A program made the position numbers and the translations under genes. Under the pieces are notes generated by a model. That model saw only the letters and a program-made list of their open reading frames with translations, was not told the DNA's origin and did no database searches. Of a stretch of DNA of 64,000 nt, positions 54,435 to 62,007 are shown piece after piece (position 1 is the first letter of the stretch; each line of letters opens with the position of its first letter). The stretch covers positions 16,053-80,052 of the forward strand of contig JAAHHJ010000007.1 of the NCBI GenBank assembly GCA_010692425.1, given 5' to 3'. The stretch is from Symploca sp. SIO3C6 (lineage in GTDB: Bacteria; Cyanobacteriota; Cyanobacteriia; Cyanobacteriales; Coleofasciculaceae).

Positions 54435-54854
54435 ATCTAATTCACCTTTGTTGTAGCCTTGGCTACTGAATCATTGTGAAGTACTTTGCGCTCTTGGCGC
54501 ACGTTCTGCACACTTGTCTCATCCGCCGATATAATCTTTGGTTTACCGAAGGAGGATTTAAAGTGAGCGACGCTCACTTTGTGTGTGTTGTAGGGTATAG
54601 GGTATAGGGTATGGGGTGTGGGGTTTTTGAGCTATTTGAATATTTCCTTATCACTTGTGAATCAATTCTTTTCCCTACACCCTACACCCAGTCCCAAAGG
54701 AACTTGATCACTTTTGAGAATCCCCCTTTTAGACAAAGGGGGATTCTTAATTCATCCATAGAACTTATCTGAAGGAGTTTCCCCACCCAGACAGAGGATC
54801 CGATGTCCTTAAGCGTGCCAGTGCGCTTGAAAGACGGGGGTTTGGCTCTAAATC
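54435..54854. other. 420-base intergenic region with palindromes and satellite
   Basis: Contains a near-perfect palindrome AAAGTGAGCG-A-CGCTCACTTT (54560-54580), then a (TAGGGTA)n satellite (54588-54624). A 12-bp hairpin GAATCCCCCTTT/AAAGGGGGATTC follows (54718-54746). No gene. Confidence 0.65.
54588..54624. repeat. (TAGGGTA/TGGGGTG)n heptamer satellite
   Basis: Five heptamer units related to the TGTAGGG array at 10063. The complement CCCTACACCCTACACCC recurs at 54672-54690. Confidence 0.8.
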
Positions 54855-55421
54855 CTATAAGCCTTCAAGGGGCACTTCCAGGAAACGAGCAAGTTCTGCT
54901 CCCTGATTTTCTAGTTCTGACAATGACAGTGGTTGTCCTACACGAGTTAGAGTAATATCTCGACGGTTCTTGACTCGCAGATGCAGAGAGCGGCGAGGAT
55001 TTAGGCCATCTTTGATTTCTACTCGAATTGAGTAGATATCTTCGAGCAAGCAATTGAACTCAATGGTGCGATTCTTGCCAGGAAAGCCCCAGCGAAAAAT
55101 ATTGACCATTCCCTTCTCTTTGTCAAACTTATTGTAACCGCCCCCAACATCCCAAAGAATAACCATCCACAGATAAAGTGCCAGCAGTACACCAGCGATG
55201 CCATAGAACATCATCGCCACACCTTGAGGTATGAATACTAGCTGCGTAGTGTTACCAACTGGGAGCAAATCAACCTTAAAGTAGCTAGAGAGTCCTGCCA
55301 GTAAAAAACCAGTGCCTCCAATAGAAACAATTGTTGCCCACCAGTAATTACTGAAACGACGGGAACCTAAGACTGACTGACAAATTGTACTACTTTCTCT
55401 TTGGGTTATTGATGCTGTCAT
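54855..55421 (-). CDS. ycf4: Photosystem I assembly protein Ycf4
   Basis: 188 residues from [10 protein letters not shown]. Two N-terminal membrane helices ([20 protein letters not shown] and [20 protein letters not shown]) precede a thylakoid-peripheral domain with [38 protein letters not shown] and a [20 protein letters not shown] end. This is the canonical Ycf4 pattern and length (about 185). In plants and cyanobacteria ycf4 often lies beside psbD; here it is divergent from the truncated psbD start, which supports that fragment being the native psbD locus. Confidence 0.95.
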   Translation of the reverse strand: MTASITQRESSTICQSVLGSRRFSNYWWATIVSIGGTGFLLAGLSSYFKVDLLPVGNTTQLVFIPQGVAMMFYGIAGVLLALYLWMVILWDVGGGYNKFDKEKGMVNIFRWGFPGKNRTIEFNCLLEDIYSIRVEIKDGLNPRRSLHLRVKNRRDITLTRVGQPLSLSELENQGAELARFLEVPLEGL

Positions 55422-55954
55422 GAAATCATCCTGCCCACTCAATATCAAAATTTCAACTGAAAGGTTTCAGTGTTAATATTTGCGTATTTACAAAAAAATG
55501 AACTGCTGTAGTCACACAAGTTAGTTGAGGAATCTGAACATAGAACTCTCTTGCTAAGCATCTCACTGATTTGAGTCTGTGACCATAGCATTTTTGACTA
55601 GGTGAGAGTCAACTTCATTTAAATTCTGAGTAAATATGTATCAATTTGTAAAATCTCTGATAATTTTTTATATTATACCTAGGCATCGAAAGCCTTACCC
55701 TCCTTGAGGGAGATCGGGATAATACAGTGGAAAATGTGATACTTTAAGAAAAATTAAGTTACTGCTGGCTGGTTATCCAGCTTGTAGTGCTGGGTTTTTG
55801 ACACATCCTGAGTCTAGGTTCAAGTCACTCGATTTATGAACCTGCTACCTGCAAATCCCGCAATTGCAACTGTGGGAATGTCAAAAACCAAAGTAAAAGC
55901 GTCAACATTAAAATCCTTGAAAATCACTCAGTTAAGGCAAGAGGATTTGAAACT
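55422..55954. other. 533-base ycf4/psbD divergent region
   Basis: Should contain both promoters and the long psbD leader. A CCCTCCTTGAGGG palindrome lies near 55698. I cannot place start sites from sequence alone, and no gene is seen. Confidence 0.5.
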
Positions 55955-56086
55955 ATGACTACAGCCGTAGGACGCGTGCCGACAAGAGGATGGTTTGACC
56001 TCCTCGACGACTGGCTAAAACGCGATCGCTTTGTCTTCGTAGGTTGGTCGGGCATCTTGCTCTTCCCCTGCGCCTACCTAGTTTAA
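55955..56086 (+). pseudogene. psbD: Truncated psbD (photosystem II D2), first 42 codons
   Basis: Reads [40 protein letters not shown] and YLV, then TAA. Up to YL it is the canonical D2 start. The next native residues (ALGGWLTG-type) are replaced, and the frame stops after two foreign codons. The D2 helices, pheophytin, quinone and iron ligands are all missing. The leader and start are kept. The rest of psbD, and psbC which usually follows, are not in the window. An intact copy must exist elsewhere, as many cyanobacteria have two psbD genes. Confidence 0.9.
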
Positions 56087-56173
56087 TGAAAGTCGAGGAA
56101 TGGGCAGAGAAAAACTTTAAATTTACCTAAGTATTTTTACTCAGCAACTGCCTCGATTTAGCGCTCGCCTTGA

Positions 56174-56383
56174 ACTCCCTCAGTCCATGTGACAGTTGAG
56201 GGTGCGGAATGTGGGTTGATAGAATACTCTGGTCGAATAGCCGCCAAAGTCCATGACGGCGATGGCATCGCCTCGTTTTCTTGGTCTTGGCATAAGCTGA
56301 CCTCAATAACTGCTGAGGTTGATGGTATTGAGCCAGACTGGGTAAAAACTTCACCTGGGTTGGTAGTTGAATTAGTCCCGTAG
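56174..56383 (+). pseudogene. Unidentified coding fragment
   Basis: An open segment after a TGA reads TPSVHVTVEGAECGLIEYSG then RIAAKVHDGDGIASFSWSWH, ending GLVVELVP and stop. The alternation of hydrophobic and polar residues looks like the C-terminal beta domain of a larger protein. A GTG at 56189 could start it, but there is no ribosome-binding site. I do not recognise the family. It lies between the cut psbD and the IscB element, so it may be cargo or the tail of an earlier insertion. Confidence 0.35.
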
Positions 56384-56399
56384 GATCGACTACTTTGGA

Positions 56400-56705
56400 G
56401 GGGTTTGGAGCAATAGGGTGACTGCTCCACACACTGACTCTACGAGTACAGTGTGGGCTTCTTAAGACTTTTTAAGACAGCCTCAGTCAATAGCCTCAGT
56501 CTTCCATCATGCTAGGGAGACTACGTTGCCCAGAATGTATAGGCACTCCGGGGTGTAGGGCTGACAACCCGCGTTCTAGCCCCGGACTCTGCGGCTTTTG
56601 ATTAAACATCCCTGCTGTGTGAGAGGGGAAGTGTTGAGAGCTAGAAACCTGGAACAACATTGGCGAAGAACACTACCTGAAAGGGTTCAACTTTATGTAG
56701 TTGAA
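56400..56705 (+). ncRNA. Predicted omega RNA of IscB
   Basis: The 300 bases before iscB are GC-richer than the surroundings and heavily structured. Stems GGAGCA/TGCTCC (56407-56428), CACACTG/CAGTGTG (56430-56455), and a long hairpin CCGGGG/CCCCGG with inner GGG/CCC (56548-56585) come in series. IscB proteins use an RNA transcribed from exactly this position, with the guide at its 5' end. Limits are estimates, and no sequence-level match to a known omega RNA was made. Confidence 0.6.
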
Positions 56706-56708
56706 AAA

Positions 56709-58037
56709 ATGAAAGTTTGTGTAGTTAACATTGGTGAGCGTCCCTTGATGCCCACCACACCGAGAAAAGCCAAAATCTTGCTCAGGGAGGGAGCAGCAAA
56801 GATATTTAGGCGCGACCCATTTACTATCCAATTGCTCAGTGATTGCCACGGCTACATTCAGCCAGCTACCTTGGGAATTGATGCAGGTTACTTGAACATT
56901 GGCTACAGTGCGCTCAATCAAACAGCAGAGCTTATTGGCGGCGAAGTCAAAATGCTCGAAGGGATCTCAGAGCGCATAACCGAAAAGCTTAAGTACCGTC
57001 GCACTCGTCGTAATCGATTGCGTTATAGAGCGCCAAGATTCGATAACCGTCGGCGCAATGATGGTTGGCTAACTCCGAGTATTCAACACAAGTTAGATAC
57101 TCACCATCGACTCATTGACCGAATTAAGTCCGTGTTGCCGATTGACGAAGTGATGATAGAGGTAGCCAATTTTGATATCCAAAAAATCAAAAACCAAGAA
57201 ATCTCTGGAGATGGCTATCAACAAGGTGAGCAAAAAGGTTTTGACAACTTGAGAGAGTACCTGTTGCATCGAGATGGGCATAAATGCCAGCATCCAGAGT
57301 GCAGAAATAAATCCAAACAGCCCATTCTTCAAGTTCACCATCTTGGTTTTTGGAAAAATCCTCCAGACCGCACTGAGCGCCCTGGTAATCTCATCACTCT
57401 TTGCAACAAGTGTCACACCCCAGCACAGCACAAAAAGAAAGGGAAATTGTTTGGATGGGAGCCAAAAATTAAACCATTTAAGCCTGAGACTTTTATGTCT
57501 ACAGTGCGGTGGAGACTCACCAAAGATACTGGTTACAAGGTGACTTTTGGGCACATCACGAAAGCGAAACGCCGCCTTTTAAAGTTGGATAAATCCCATC
57601 ATAATGAGGCTTTTGTCATTGCTGGAGGCGAGTATCAAACGAGGTGTGAGGCATTAAATCTGGTTCAGATACGACGCAACAAGCGTTCAATGGAGCAATT
57701 CTATGATGCCAAGTATTTGGATATCAGAGATAAAAAGTCCAAATCAGGGACGGAGTTGTTTTCTGGTCGCAGGACAAGGAACAAAAACTTAAATAGTGAA
57801 AACTTACGAGCGTATAGAGGACACAAATTATTTAAAGGGCAACGTAGAGTTAAAAAGCTTCGCTATCGCTATCAACCTCATGATGAGGTTGAATTTGAAG
57901 GAGCCGTTTTTGAGGTAGTAGGAATGCAAAACCAAGGCACCGGAGTTAAGTTGAAAGATTACCCAGGCATCAAGAATAAAGTGGTCAAAATTTCTGCTGT
58001 TAAGTCAGTTAAGAAGCGAGGAGGTATTTGTGCTTAA
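56709..58037 (+). CDS. iscB: RNA-guided nuclease IscB
   Basis: 442 residues from ATG 56709 (MKVCVVNIGERPLMPTTPRK), the canonical IscB start; a longer frame from 56598 would overlap the guide RNA. The PLMP domain is at 11-15, and RuvC I is GIDAGYLNIGY (Asp58). An Arg-rich bridge helix spans 93-116, RuvC II is VMIEVANFD (Glu151), and the HNH domain is at about 192-236 with CQHPEC, LQVHHLGFW and LCNKCH. RuvC III is SHHNEAFVIAGG; the usual Asp after HHN is Glu300 here. It would cut DNA matching its omega-RNA guide. Parent family of Cas9. Confidence 0.93.
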   Translation: MKVCVVNIGERPLMPTTPRKAKILLREGAAKIFRRDPFTIQLLSDCHGYIQPATLGIDAGYLNIGYSALNQTAELIGGEVKMLEGISERITEKLKYRRTRRNRLRYRAPRFDNRRRNDGWLTPSIQHKLDTHHRLIDRIKSVLPIDEVMIEVANFDIQKIKNQEISGDGYQQGEQKGFDNLREYLLHRDGHKCQHPECRNKSKQPILQVHHLGFWKNPPDRTERPGNLITLCNKCHTPAQHKKKGKLFGWEPKIKPFKPETFMSTVRWRLTKDTGYKVTFGHITKAKRRLLKLDKSHHNEAFVIAGGEYQTRCEALNLVQIRRNKRSMEQFYDAKYLDIRDKKSKSGTELFSGRRTRNKNLNSENLRAYRGHKLFKGQRRVKKLRYRYQPHDEVEFEGAVFEVVGMQNQGTGVKLKDYPGIKNKVVKISAVKSVKKRGGICA

Positions 58038-58059
58038 AAGCACTCAGACGCTCCGATTC

Positions 58060-58105
58060 ATCCCACGCTGATCCCTCCGGGGTACAGACGTGGGGCTTCT
58101 TGCCC
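58060..58105 (+). repeat. IscB element right-end hairpins
   Basis: CCCACG/CGTGGG stem with inner CCC/GGG, then GGGC-TTCT-TGCCC (58062-58105). This looks like subterminal hairpins of cyanobacterial IS200/IS605 ends. Confidence 0.65.
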
Positions 58106-58253
58106 GAGCAGCTAATTAAGGAGGGAATTATATTCATTGTCGTGGATGTTTTAAACCCCGTATTTATCTTAAAATTTTTAAAGGCACAGGATTAGGTTCG
58201 GTCTAACCTAAATGCACTCAGGCTAAACTCCAAAGACTACCGAAGTACAACCA

Positions 58254-59759
58254 ATGCCTAAGCCGGAAAAGATTGAGGAAAGTCCCAAACTTGAAGAGCT
58301 TCTAGACCGCCTTAACGAGATTCAAATCCAAAGGCTACTACAAGAGTTGGTGGCACAACAGCCTGAACTGCTCGATGTGATTGAGCGCTATGTCAACCAA
58401 ATTACCTCCCTTGCGCCCCAACCTCAGCTCTCAAAACCGCTGCGCTGCACCACGGTTGATCCGGCTCCTTGGCGTGGACAAGTGCGTCAGATTTTGCGTG
58501 ATGGTGTTCGCTATTTGGAAGAGGGGTGGGAAGAAGATCCAATCACCGAAGAACTTTTGGAGATTATCGGGGAAGCACAGGTATTTACTGAGCACGAAGA
58601 AGTCAACAACGCTTTGGTTATCTTAGAAGCTATTACCTCTAACTGCGTAGATGGTTGGGATGAAGTGTATGAGTATGGTGCCGAAAACTACGAAGTAGCT
58701 AGCGCACTCAATGAAGCCTGGTGTGAAGCAATTCTCAGTGCCGAACTTACCCCAGAGGAGAAGGTCGATCTTCAAGTTAATTTGGAAGCTTGGCAAGATG
58801 AGTGGAATGCCGATTTTGCAATGAGCCTGGAAGCCTTGCGTCAAGGCTGGGACTATCCTCAACTACAGCAGGTTCTTCAAGGCAAGATTACAGAGTTAGG
58901 AACGTGGGAGGGTGAAGCACCCTACTATGCAGATGATTTAGCACTGATTCGGCTAAAAATCTTAGACCGTCAAGAGCGCTACCAAAAATATCTGTATCTA
59001 GCACAAGCTGAAGGACAAACCCAACAATACCTAACTATGCTGGGTCGTTTGGGTCGGGTTTCAGAAGCCATGCAAAGCGCTCAAACCCAGATGAGTTCAA
59101 GGCAAGAAGCCTTTGCTCTTGCCCAAGTTTTGCGAGAACAAGGTTCGCCACAACAAGCTCTAAAGATTGCTCAAACTGGCTTGAGCTTACCCGGCAATTG
59201 CCAATATGACCTAGCAATCTGGACAAGTGAGCTGGCATTTGAACTTGGAGAAGGCGAAGCCGCGTTGGCAGCAAGGGTGAAGGCATTTCAAGCTAAACCT
59301 TCTTTCGAGGACTACTCTAGGGTCAGAAGTTTGGCATCAGAGGCTTGGTCAAATCTGAAAGTAGAGTTGTTAGACCATCTACGAAACCATCAAGCTTGGG
59401 GAATACACTCAGTTAAGGTTGAGATTTTTCTCCATGAGCAGTTAATTGATGATGCAATAAATGTCGTCAGTGAGTTGAGATCTTATGATGCGCCACTAAT
59501 TGAGCAGGTAATGGACGAAGCTGTTGCCTCACGTCCGAATTGGGTCATCGAGAATGCCTGCCGCCGCGCGGAGTCAATTATGGATGCTGGTAAAGCCCAG
59601 TACTATTACTATGCAGTAGAGTGGCTGCGAAAGGCACGCGCCGCTTATCACCAAGCTGGGCGAAAACGAGAGTGGTCAGTATACCGAACAAAACTGATGG
59701 ACACCCACGCCCGCAAGTATAAACTCATGGCAATGCTCAAACAAGGGAATTTGGATTAA
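58254..59759 (+). CDS. Helical-repeat protein of unknown function
   Basis: 501 residues, soluble, almost all helix. The start MPKPEKIEESPKLEELLDRL and IQRLLQELVAQQPELLDVIE resemble the region that follows SWIM zinc fingers in cyanobacterial proteins. Residues about 230-500 are TPR-like pairs (RYQKYLYLAQAEGQTQQYLT, LAQVLREQGSPQQALKIAQT, YAVEWLRKARAAYHQAGRKR). No CxCx(n)CxH SWIM motif is present here or just upstream. It may be a partner or detached half of a SWIM protein cut off by the IscB insertion; I cannot assign a role. Confidence 0.6.
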   Translation: MPKPEKIEESPKLEELLDRLNEIQIQRLLQELVAQQPELLDVIERYVNQITSLAPQPQLSKPLRCTTVDPAPWRGQVRQILRDGVRYLEEGWEEDPITEELLEIIGEAQVFTEHEEVNNALVILEAITSNCVDGWDEVYEYGAENYEVASALNEAWCEAILSAELTPEEKVDLQVNLEAWQDEWNADFAMSLEALRQGWDYPQLQQVLQGKITELGTWEGEAPYYADDLALIRLKILDRQERYQKYLYLAQAEGQTQQYLTMLGRLGRVSEAMQSAQTQMSSRQEAFALAQVLREQGSPQQALKIAQTGLSLPGNCQYDLAIWTSELAFELGEGEAALAARVKAFQAKPSFEDYSRVRSLASEAWSNLKVELLDHLRNHQAWGIHSVKVEIFLHEQLIDDAINVVSELRSYDAPLIEQVMDEAVASRPNWVIENACRRAESIMDAGKAQYYYYAVEWLRKARAAYHQAGRKREWSVYRTKLMDTHARKYKLMAMLKQGNLD

Positions 59760-60091
59760 TAAATTTGAAGTCCCCCGCTAATCGAACAATCCCACTCATT
59801 GTTAGGAGTTGGGAAGTTCAACACTGGAGAAGTTGAGCTTTTCGACAGCTAGGTGTCATGACCTGCAAACATAATCAGCCAAACCTGCAAACAGGTTCTT
59901 TTTGAGCCAGAATTAACTCCACTTCAACCAGCATTAAATGCAAACTAACCAGGATTAATTGCAAATGAAAGGCATTAAGCCAAATGGCGACTATCGTGCG
60001 CTTCGCGAGTGAAGAAAAGACATTAAGCCAAGGCAATGAGCCAAGTGGAAACTGTCGTTTCTTCAAAAGTGAAGTAACAAGAGTTTAACCC
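59760..60091. other. 332-base region with 21-bp periodic array
   Basis: Begins with short CCCCGC and GTTAGGAGTTGGGAAG pieces, then CCTGCAAAC units, the periodic array (59907-59990), and two further GACATTAAGCCAA/AAGTGAAG half-copies up to 60076. The gene at 60092 starts directly after it. Confidence 0.6.
59907..59990 (+). repeat. 21-bp periodic array (TTAAxTGCAAA type)
   Basis: Four steps of exactly 21 bases start at 59907, 59928, 59949 and 59970. Consensus CCAGxATTAAxTGCAAAxxAA, with the second and third copies best preserved. The spacing equals two helical turns, as in transposase-binding or iteron arrays. Related to the array at 63685-63780. Confidence 0.7.
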
Positions 60092-60442
60092 ATGGCTAAC
60101 CAAACCCCAATGCAAAAGCAATTTGCTTCAAGCTACGAACAACAGCGCTTTGACATGTTTCTTAACGTTGCCCGCGAACTAACGGGCAGGGCTAAACAGC
60201 GCTCTCTACCCCAAGGCAAAGCCTTAGACTGGGACAAGTTTAACGCCTACTTCGAGAAAGTTTACAGCAATTATTCGGCTGACGAGTTGCTCGAAGAAAT
60301 CCTGAGCAACGCCTACTGGCTCTCATCTGAACAAGCCGTTATCGACCTGCACTTCCGCTACCTCGATGACGCAGTTAAGGCAGCAAAAGCCAAAGGCAAA
60401 ACCAAGGATAAAGACGATGATGACCTCGATTTTGTTAAGTAA
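60092..60442 (+). CDS. Hypothetical protein next to the periodic array
   Basis: 116 residues, soluble and helical: QKQFASSYEQQRFDMFLNVA, RELTGRAKQRSLPQG, KVYSNYSADELLEEILSNAY, then a Lys-rich and Asp-rich tail (KGKTKDKDDDDLDFVK). Start ATG lies 15 bases after the repeats, and a good terminator follows. I do not recognise it. The position between a binding-site-like array and its own terminator suggests a self-contained small gene of a mobile element. Confidence 0.5.
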   Translation: MANQTPMQKQFASSYEQQRFDMFLNVARELTGRAKQRSLPQGKALDWDKFNAYFEKVYSNYSADELLEEILSNAYWLSSEQAVIDLHFRYLDDAVKAAKAKGKTKDKDDDDLDFVK

Positions 60443-60466
60443 GCCATAAACACTCTATCATGGAGC

Positions 60467-60495
60467 AATCCCGCAACCAGCGGGATTGGCTTTTT
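60467..60495 (+). terminator. Rho-independent terminator
   Basis: Stem AATCCCGC/GCGGGATT with loop AACCA, then GGCTTTTT, 24 bases after the stop of the 116-residue gene. Confidence 0.85.
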
Positions 60496-60611
60496 CCCCA
60501 CCGCCCCACCCGTCAGCGTCGCTTGGCTCTCAAAGGCAGGGAGTCGGGAGTTGAATGTCCTTCATGCAAGTGAAAACCGCTATAGGACAAGAAGCTTGAA
60601 CAGCAACCGCC

Positions 60612-61199
60612 ATGACTGTAACAACTAGAAAACTAACCTTTGAAGAGTACCTAAGTTACAACGACGGTACGGACACCCGCTATGAACTAGTAGATGGAGA
60701 ATTAATCCCCATGAGTCTTGGTACGGGGAAACATGGAGCGATCGCCAAGTTCCTAGAACGAGCATTCGATGAGGAGAGTACCATCAGAGAAACGAAGTGG
60801 ACAGCACAAAAGTTTTCCGTGGGTATTCGCTCGCCTCGTGGGGGACGTTGGCAGACTTCAAGAATTCCCGACGTGACTGTTCTCAGAGCAGAGCAGTGGG
60901 AAGCACTGGCAGAACGCGAAGCAGTCATTGAACTAAACGAAGCACCCCCAATCCTGGTGGTGGAAGTAGTCAGTGAATCTACCCAAACTACAGACTACCG
61001 CAGCAAACGCTCTGAATATGCCGTACTCAACATTCCTGAGTACTGGATTGTTGATTCACTTGAGCAGGTAGTAACGGTATGCACTCTGGTTGAAGGCTTC
61101 TACGATGCCACCCAATTCCGAGGGAGCGATCGAATTGTCTGTGACACCTTCCCAGAATTGGAATTGACAGCAGCTCAAGTACTAGCGGCACGAAAATAA
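60612..61199 (+). CDS. Uma2-family (DUF820) protein
   Basis: 195 residues. Full Uma2 layout: KLTFEEYLSYNDGTDTRYEL, VDGELIPMS, SRIPDVTVLRAEQWEAL (first acidic motif), ILVVEVVSESTQTTDYRSKR (catalytic-like E...K helix), SEYAVLNIPEYWIVDSLEQ and a TFPELELTAAQVL end. A PD-(D/E)XK-like fold with no proven reaction. A 26-codon frame with a good ribosome-binding site follows directly and may be the ruined start of another Uma2 copy. Confidence 0.88.
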   Translation: MTVTTRKLTFEEYLSYNDGTDTRYELVDGELIPMSLGTGKHGAIAKFLERAFDEESTIRETKWTAQKFSVGIRSPRGGRWQTSRIPDVTVLRAEQWEALAEREAVIELNEAPPILVVEVVSESTQTTDYRSKRSEYAVLNIPEYWIVDSLEQVVTVCTLVEGFYDATQFRGSDRIVCDTFPELELTAAQVLAARK

Positions 61200-61211
61200 G
61201 GAGTGATTGCC

Positions 61212-61292
61212 ATGACCACGACTACAAGAGTACCGAATAAACCCAAACAACAGCGATTTATCCAATTTACTCTTGGCGGATGGCTTGAGTGA
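61212..61292 (+). pseudogene. 26-codon frame, possible broken Uma2 start
   Basis: ATG preceded by AAGGAGTGATTGCC, then MTTTTRVPNKPKQQRFIQFT and LGGWLE, stop. The opening resembles Uma2 starts (MTVTTRKLTF) but the rest does not. It overlaps the 3' end of the opposite-strand Uma2 gene, which probably replaced the remainder. Confidence 0.3.
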
Positions 61293-61869
61293 ATTCATTT
61301 ACCGCGTCGTATTGGTCGTTCCTATTGGCACAGTTCTCCAATAATACTAGGTCTAACTCTGGAAGAAATTCACTCCCAGCCAGCTTTTGATACTCAAACT
61401 GTTTCTCCTGTTCTCTCAAACAGTAAATTGCCAGCTTTCCTTTGTGCCAAAACCACACCTCCGGAACACGCCAACGCTTGTACTTCTCTAGCTTGTCTAC
61501 ACCACCACTGGTAATAACTACCTCAATAGCAATATCAGGAATGTCCTTCTTGGTTTCCAGATTATAGGACTCATCAGGTTCTCCTCTTGCCCCAACTGCT
61601 CGAGAGCCTAAGGTTGGACCGCCGCGCACATAGAACCGAATTCTATTCTCACGCAGGTAGGCTTCTAGCAACAGACCTATCGTGCTTTTTGAATCTTCGT
61701 GTTCTGGTGAAAGCGGAGCCATAATGTCGAGGGTTCCATCTAGGTAGGTGAGCCGCACTCCGGTAATTCCCTCCAAGGCGACTTCAATGCGTTCAAATTG
61801 CTCCCAACTCACACCGTAAAAGGTTATGCAGTTTTCTTGAGTGGGTGGTTCCAGAAGCTGTAAAGTCAT
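61267..61869 (-). CDS. Uma2-family (DUF820) protein
   Basis: 200 residues from MTLQLLEPPT; the 44-codon upstream extension runs towards the IS element and is unlikely coding. Uma2 marks are YGVSWEQFERIEVALEGITG, LTYLDGTLDIMAPLSPEHE, DIPDIAIEVVITSGGVDKLE with the E...K pair, YKRWRVPEVWFWHKG and LPELDLVLLE. Convergent with the neighbouring Uma2 gene but of a different subgroup. The IS982 element starts 139 bases upstream and may have cut its promoter. Confidence 0.88.
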   Translation of the reverse strand: MTLQLLEPPTQENCITFYGVSWEQFERIEVALEGITGVRLTYLDGTLDIMAPLSPEHEDSKSTIGLLLEAYLRENRIRFYVRGGPTLGSRAVGARGEPDESYNLETKKDIPDIAIEVVITSGGVDKLEKYKRWRVPEVWFWHKGKLAIYCLREQEKQFEYQKLAGSEFLPELDLVLLENCANRNDQYDAVNEFTQAIRQE

Positions 61870-62007
61870 AGAGACTCTCCTGCAGTTTTGGGAGCTTCGA
61901 CGGCTCCTAATAAATTTTACTTGCTTCTGCTTGTCAGAGGCAAAGCTTTCGGCTTTGTCAGTCAACAGTTTGCCTTGTACTAAAACTGAAAAAAACACCA
62001 AAAATCA

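Larger units (their letters stand above)
56087..56708. other. 622-base region between psbD fragment and iscB
   Basis: The left part (56087-56395) is foreign to psbD and includes a short unidentified coding fragment (56174-56383). The right part is the predicted omega RNA. Confidence 0.6.
56400..58105 (+). mobile_element. IscB-bearing IS200/IS605-like element
   Basis: Approximate limits. The left end is placed just before the first predicted omega-RNA stem; the right end is at the hairpin group 58062-58105. There is no tnpA in the element, so it is non-autonomous and would need a Y1 transposase from elsewhere. Its exact left boundary, and hence the guide, cannot be fixed without comparing an empty site. 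Confidence 0.65.

Noticed and set aside
56127..56432. Two minus-strand open frames between psbD and iscB
   Set aside because: They are Pro/Ser-rich, lack ribosome sites, and lie over the plus-strand fragment and RNA region.
56598..56708. Extended iscB start with 37 extra codons
   Set aside because: The extension lies in the structured guide-RNA region and precedes the conserved IscB start; the ATG at 56709 matches the family.
56709..58037. Group II intron or CRISPR Cas9 reading of this gene
   Set aside because: There is no reverse transcriptase domain, and the size (442 residues) with a PLMP motif and no REC lobe indicates IscB, not Cas9.
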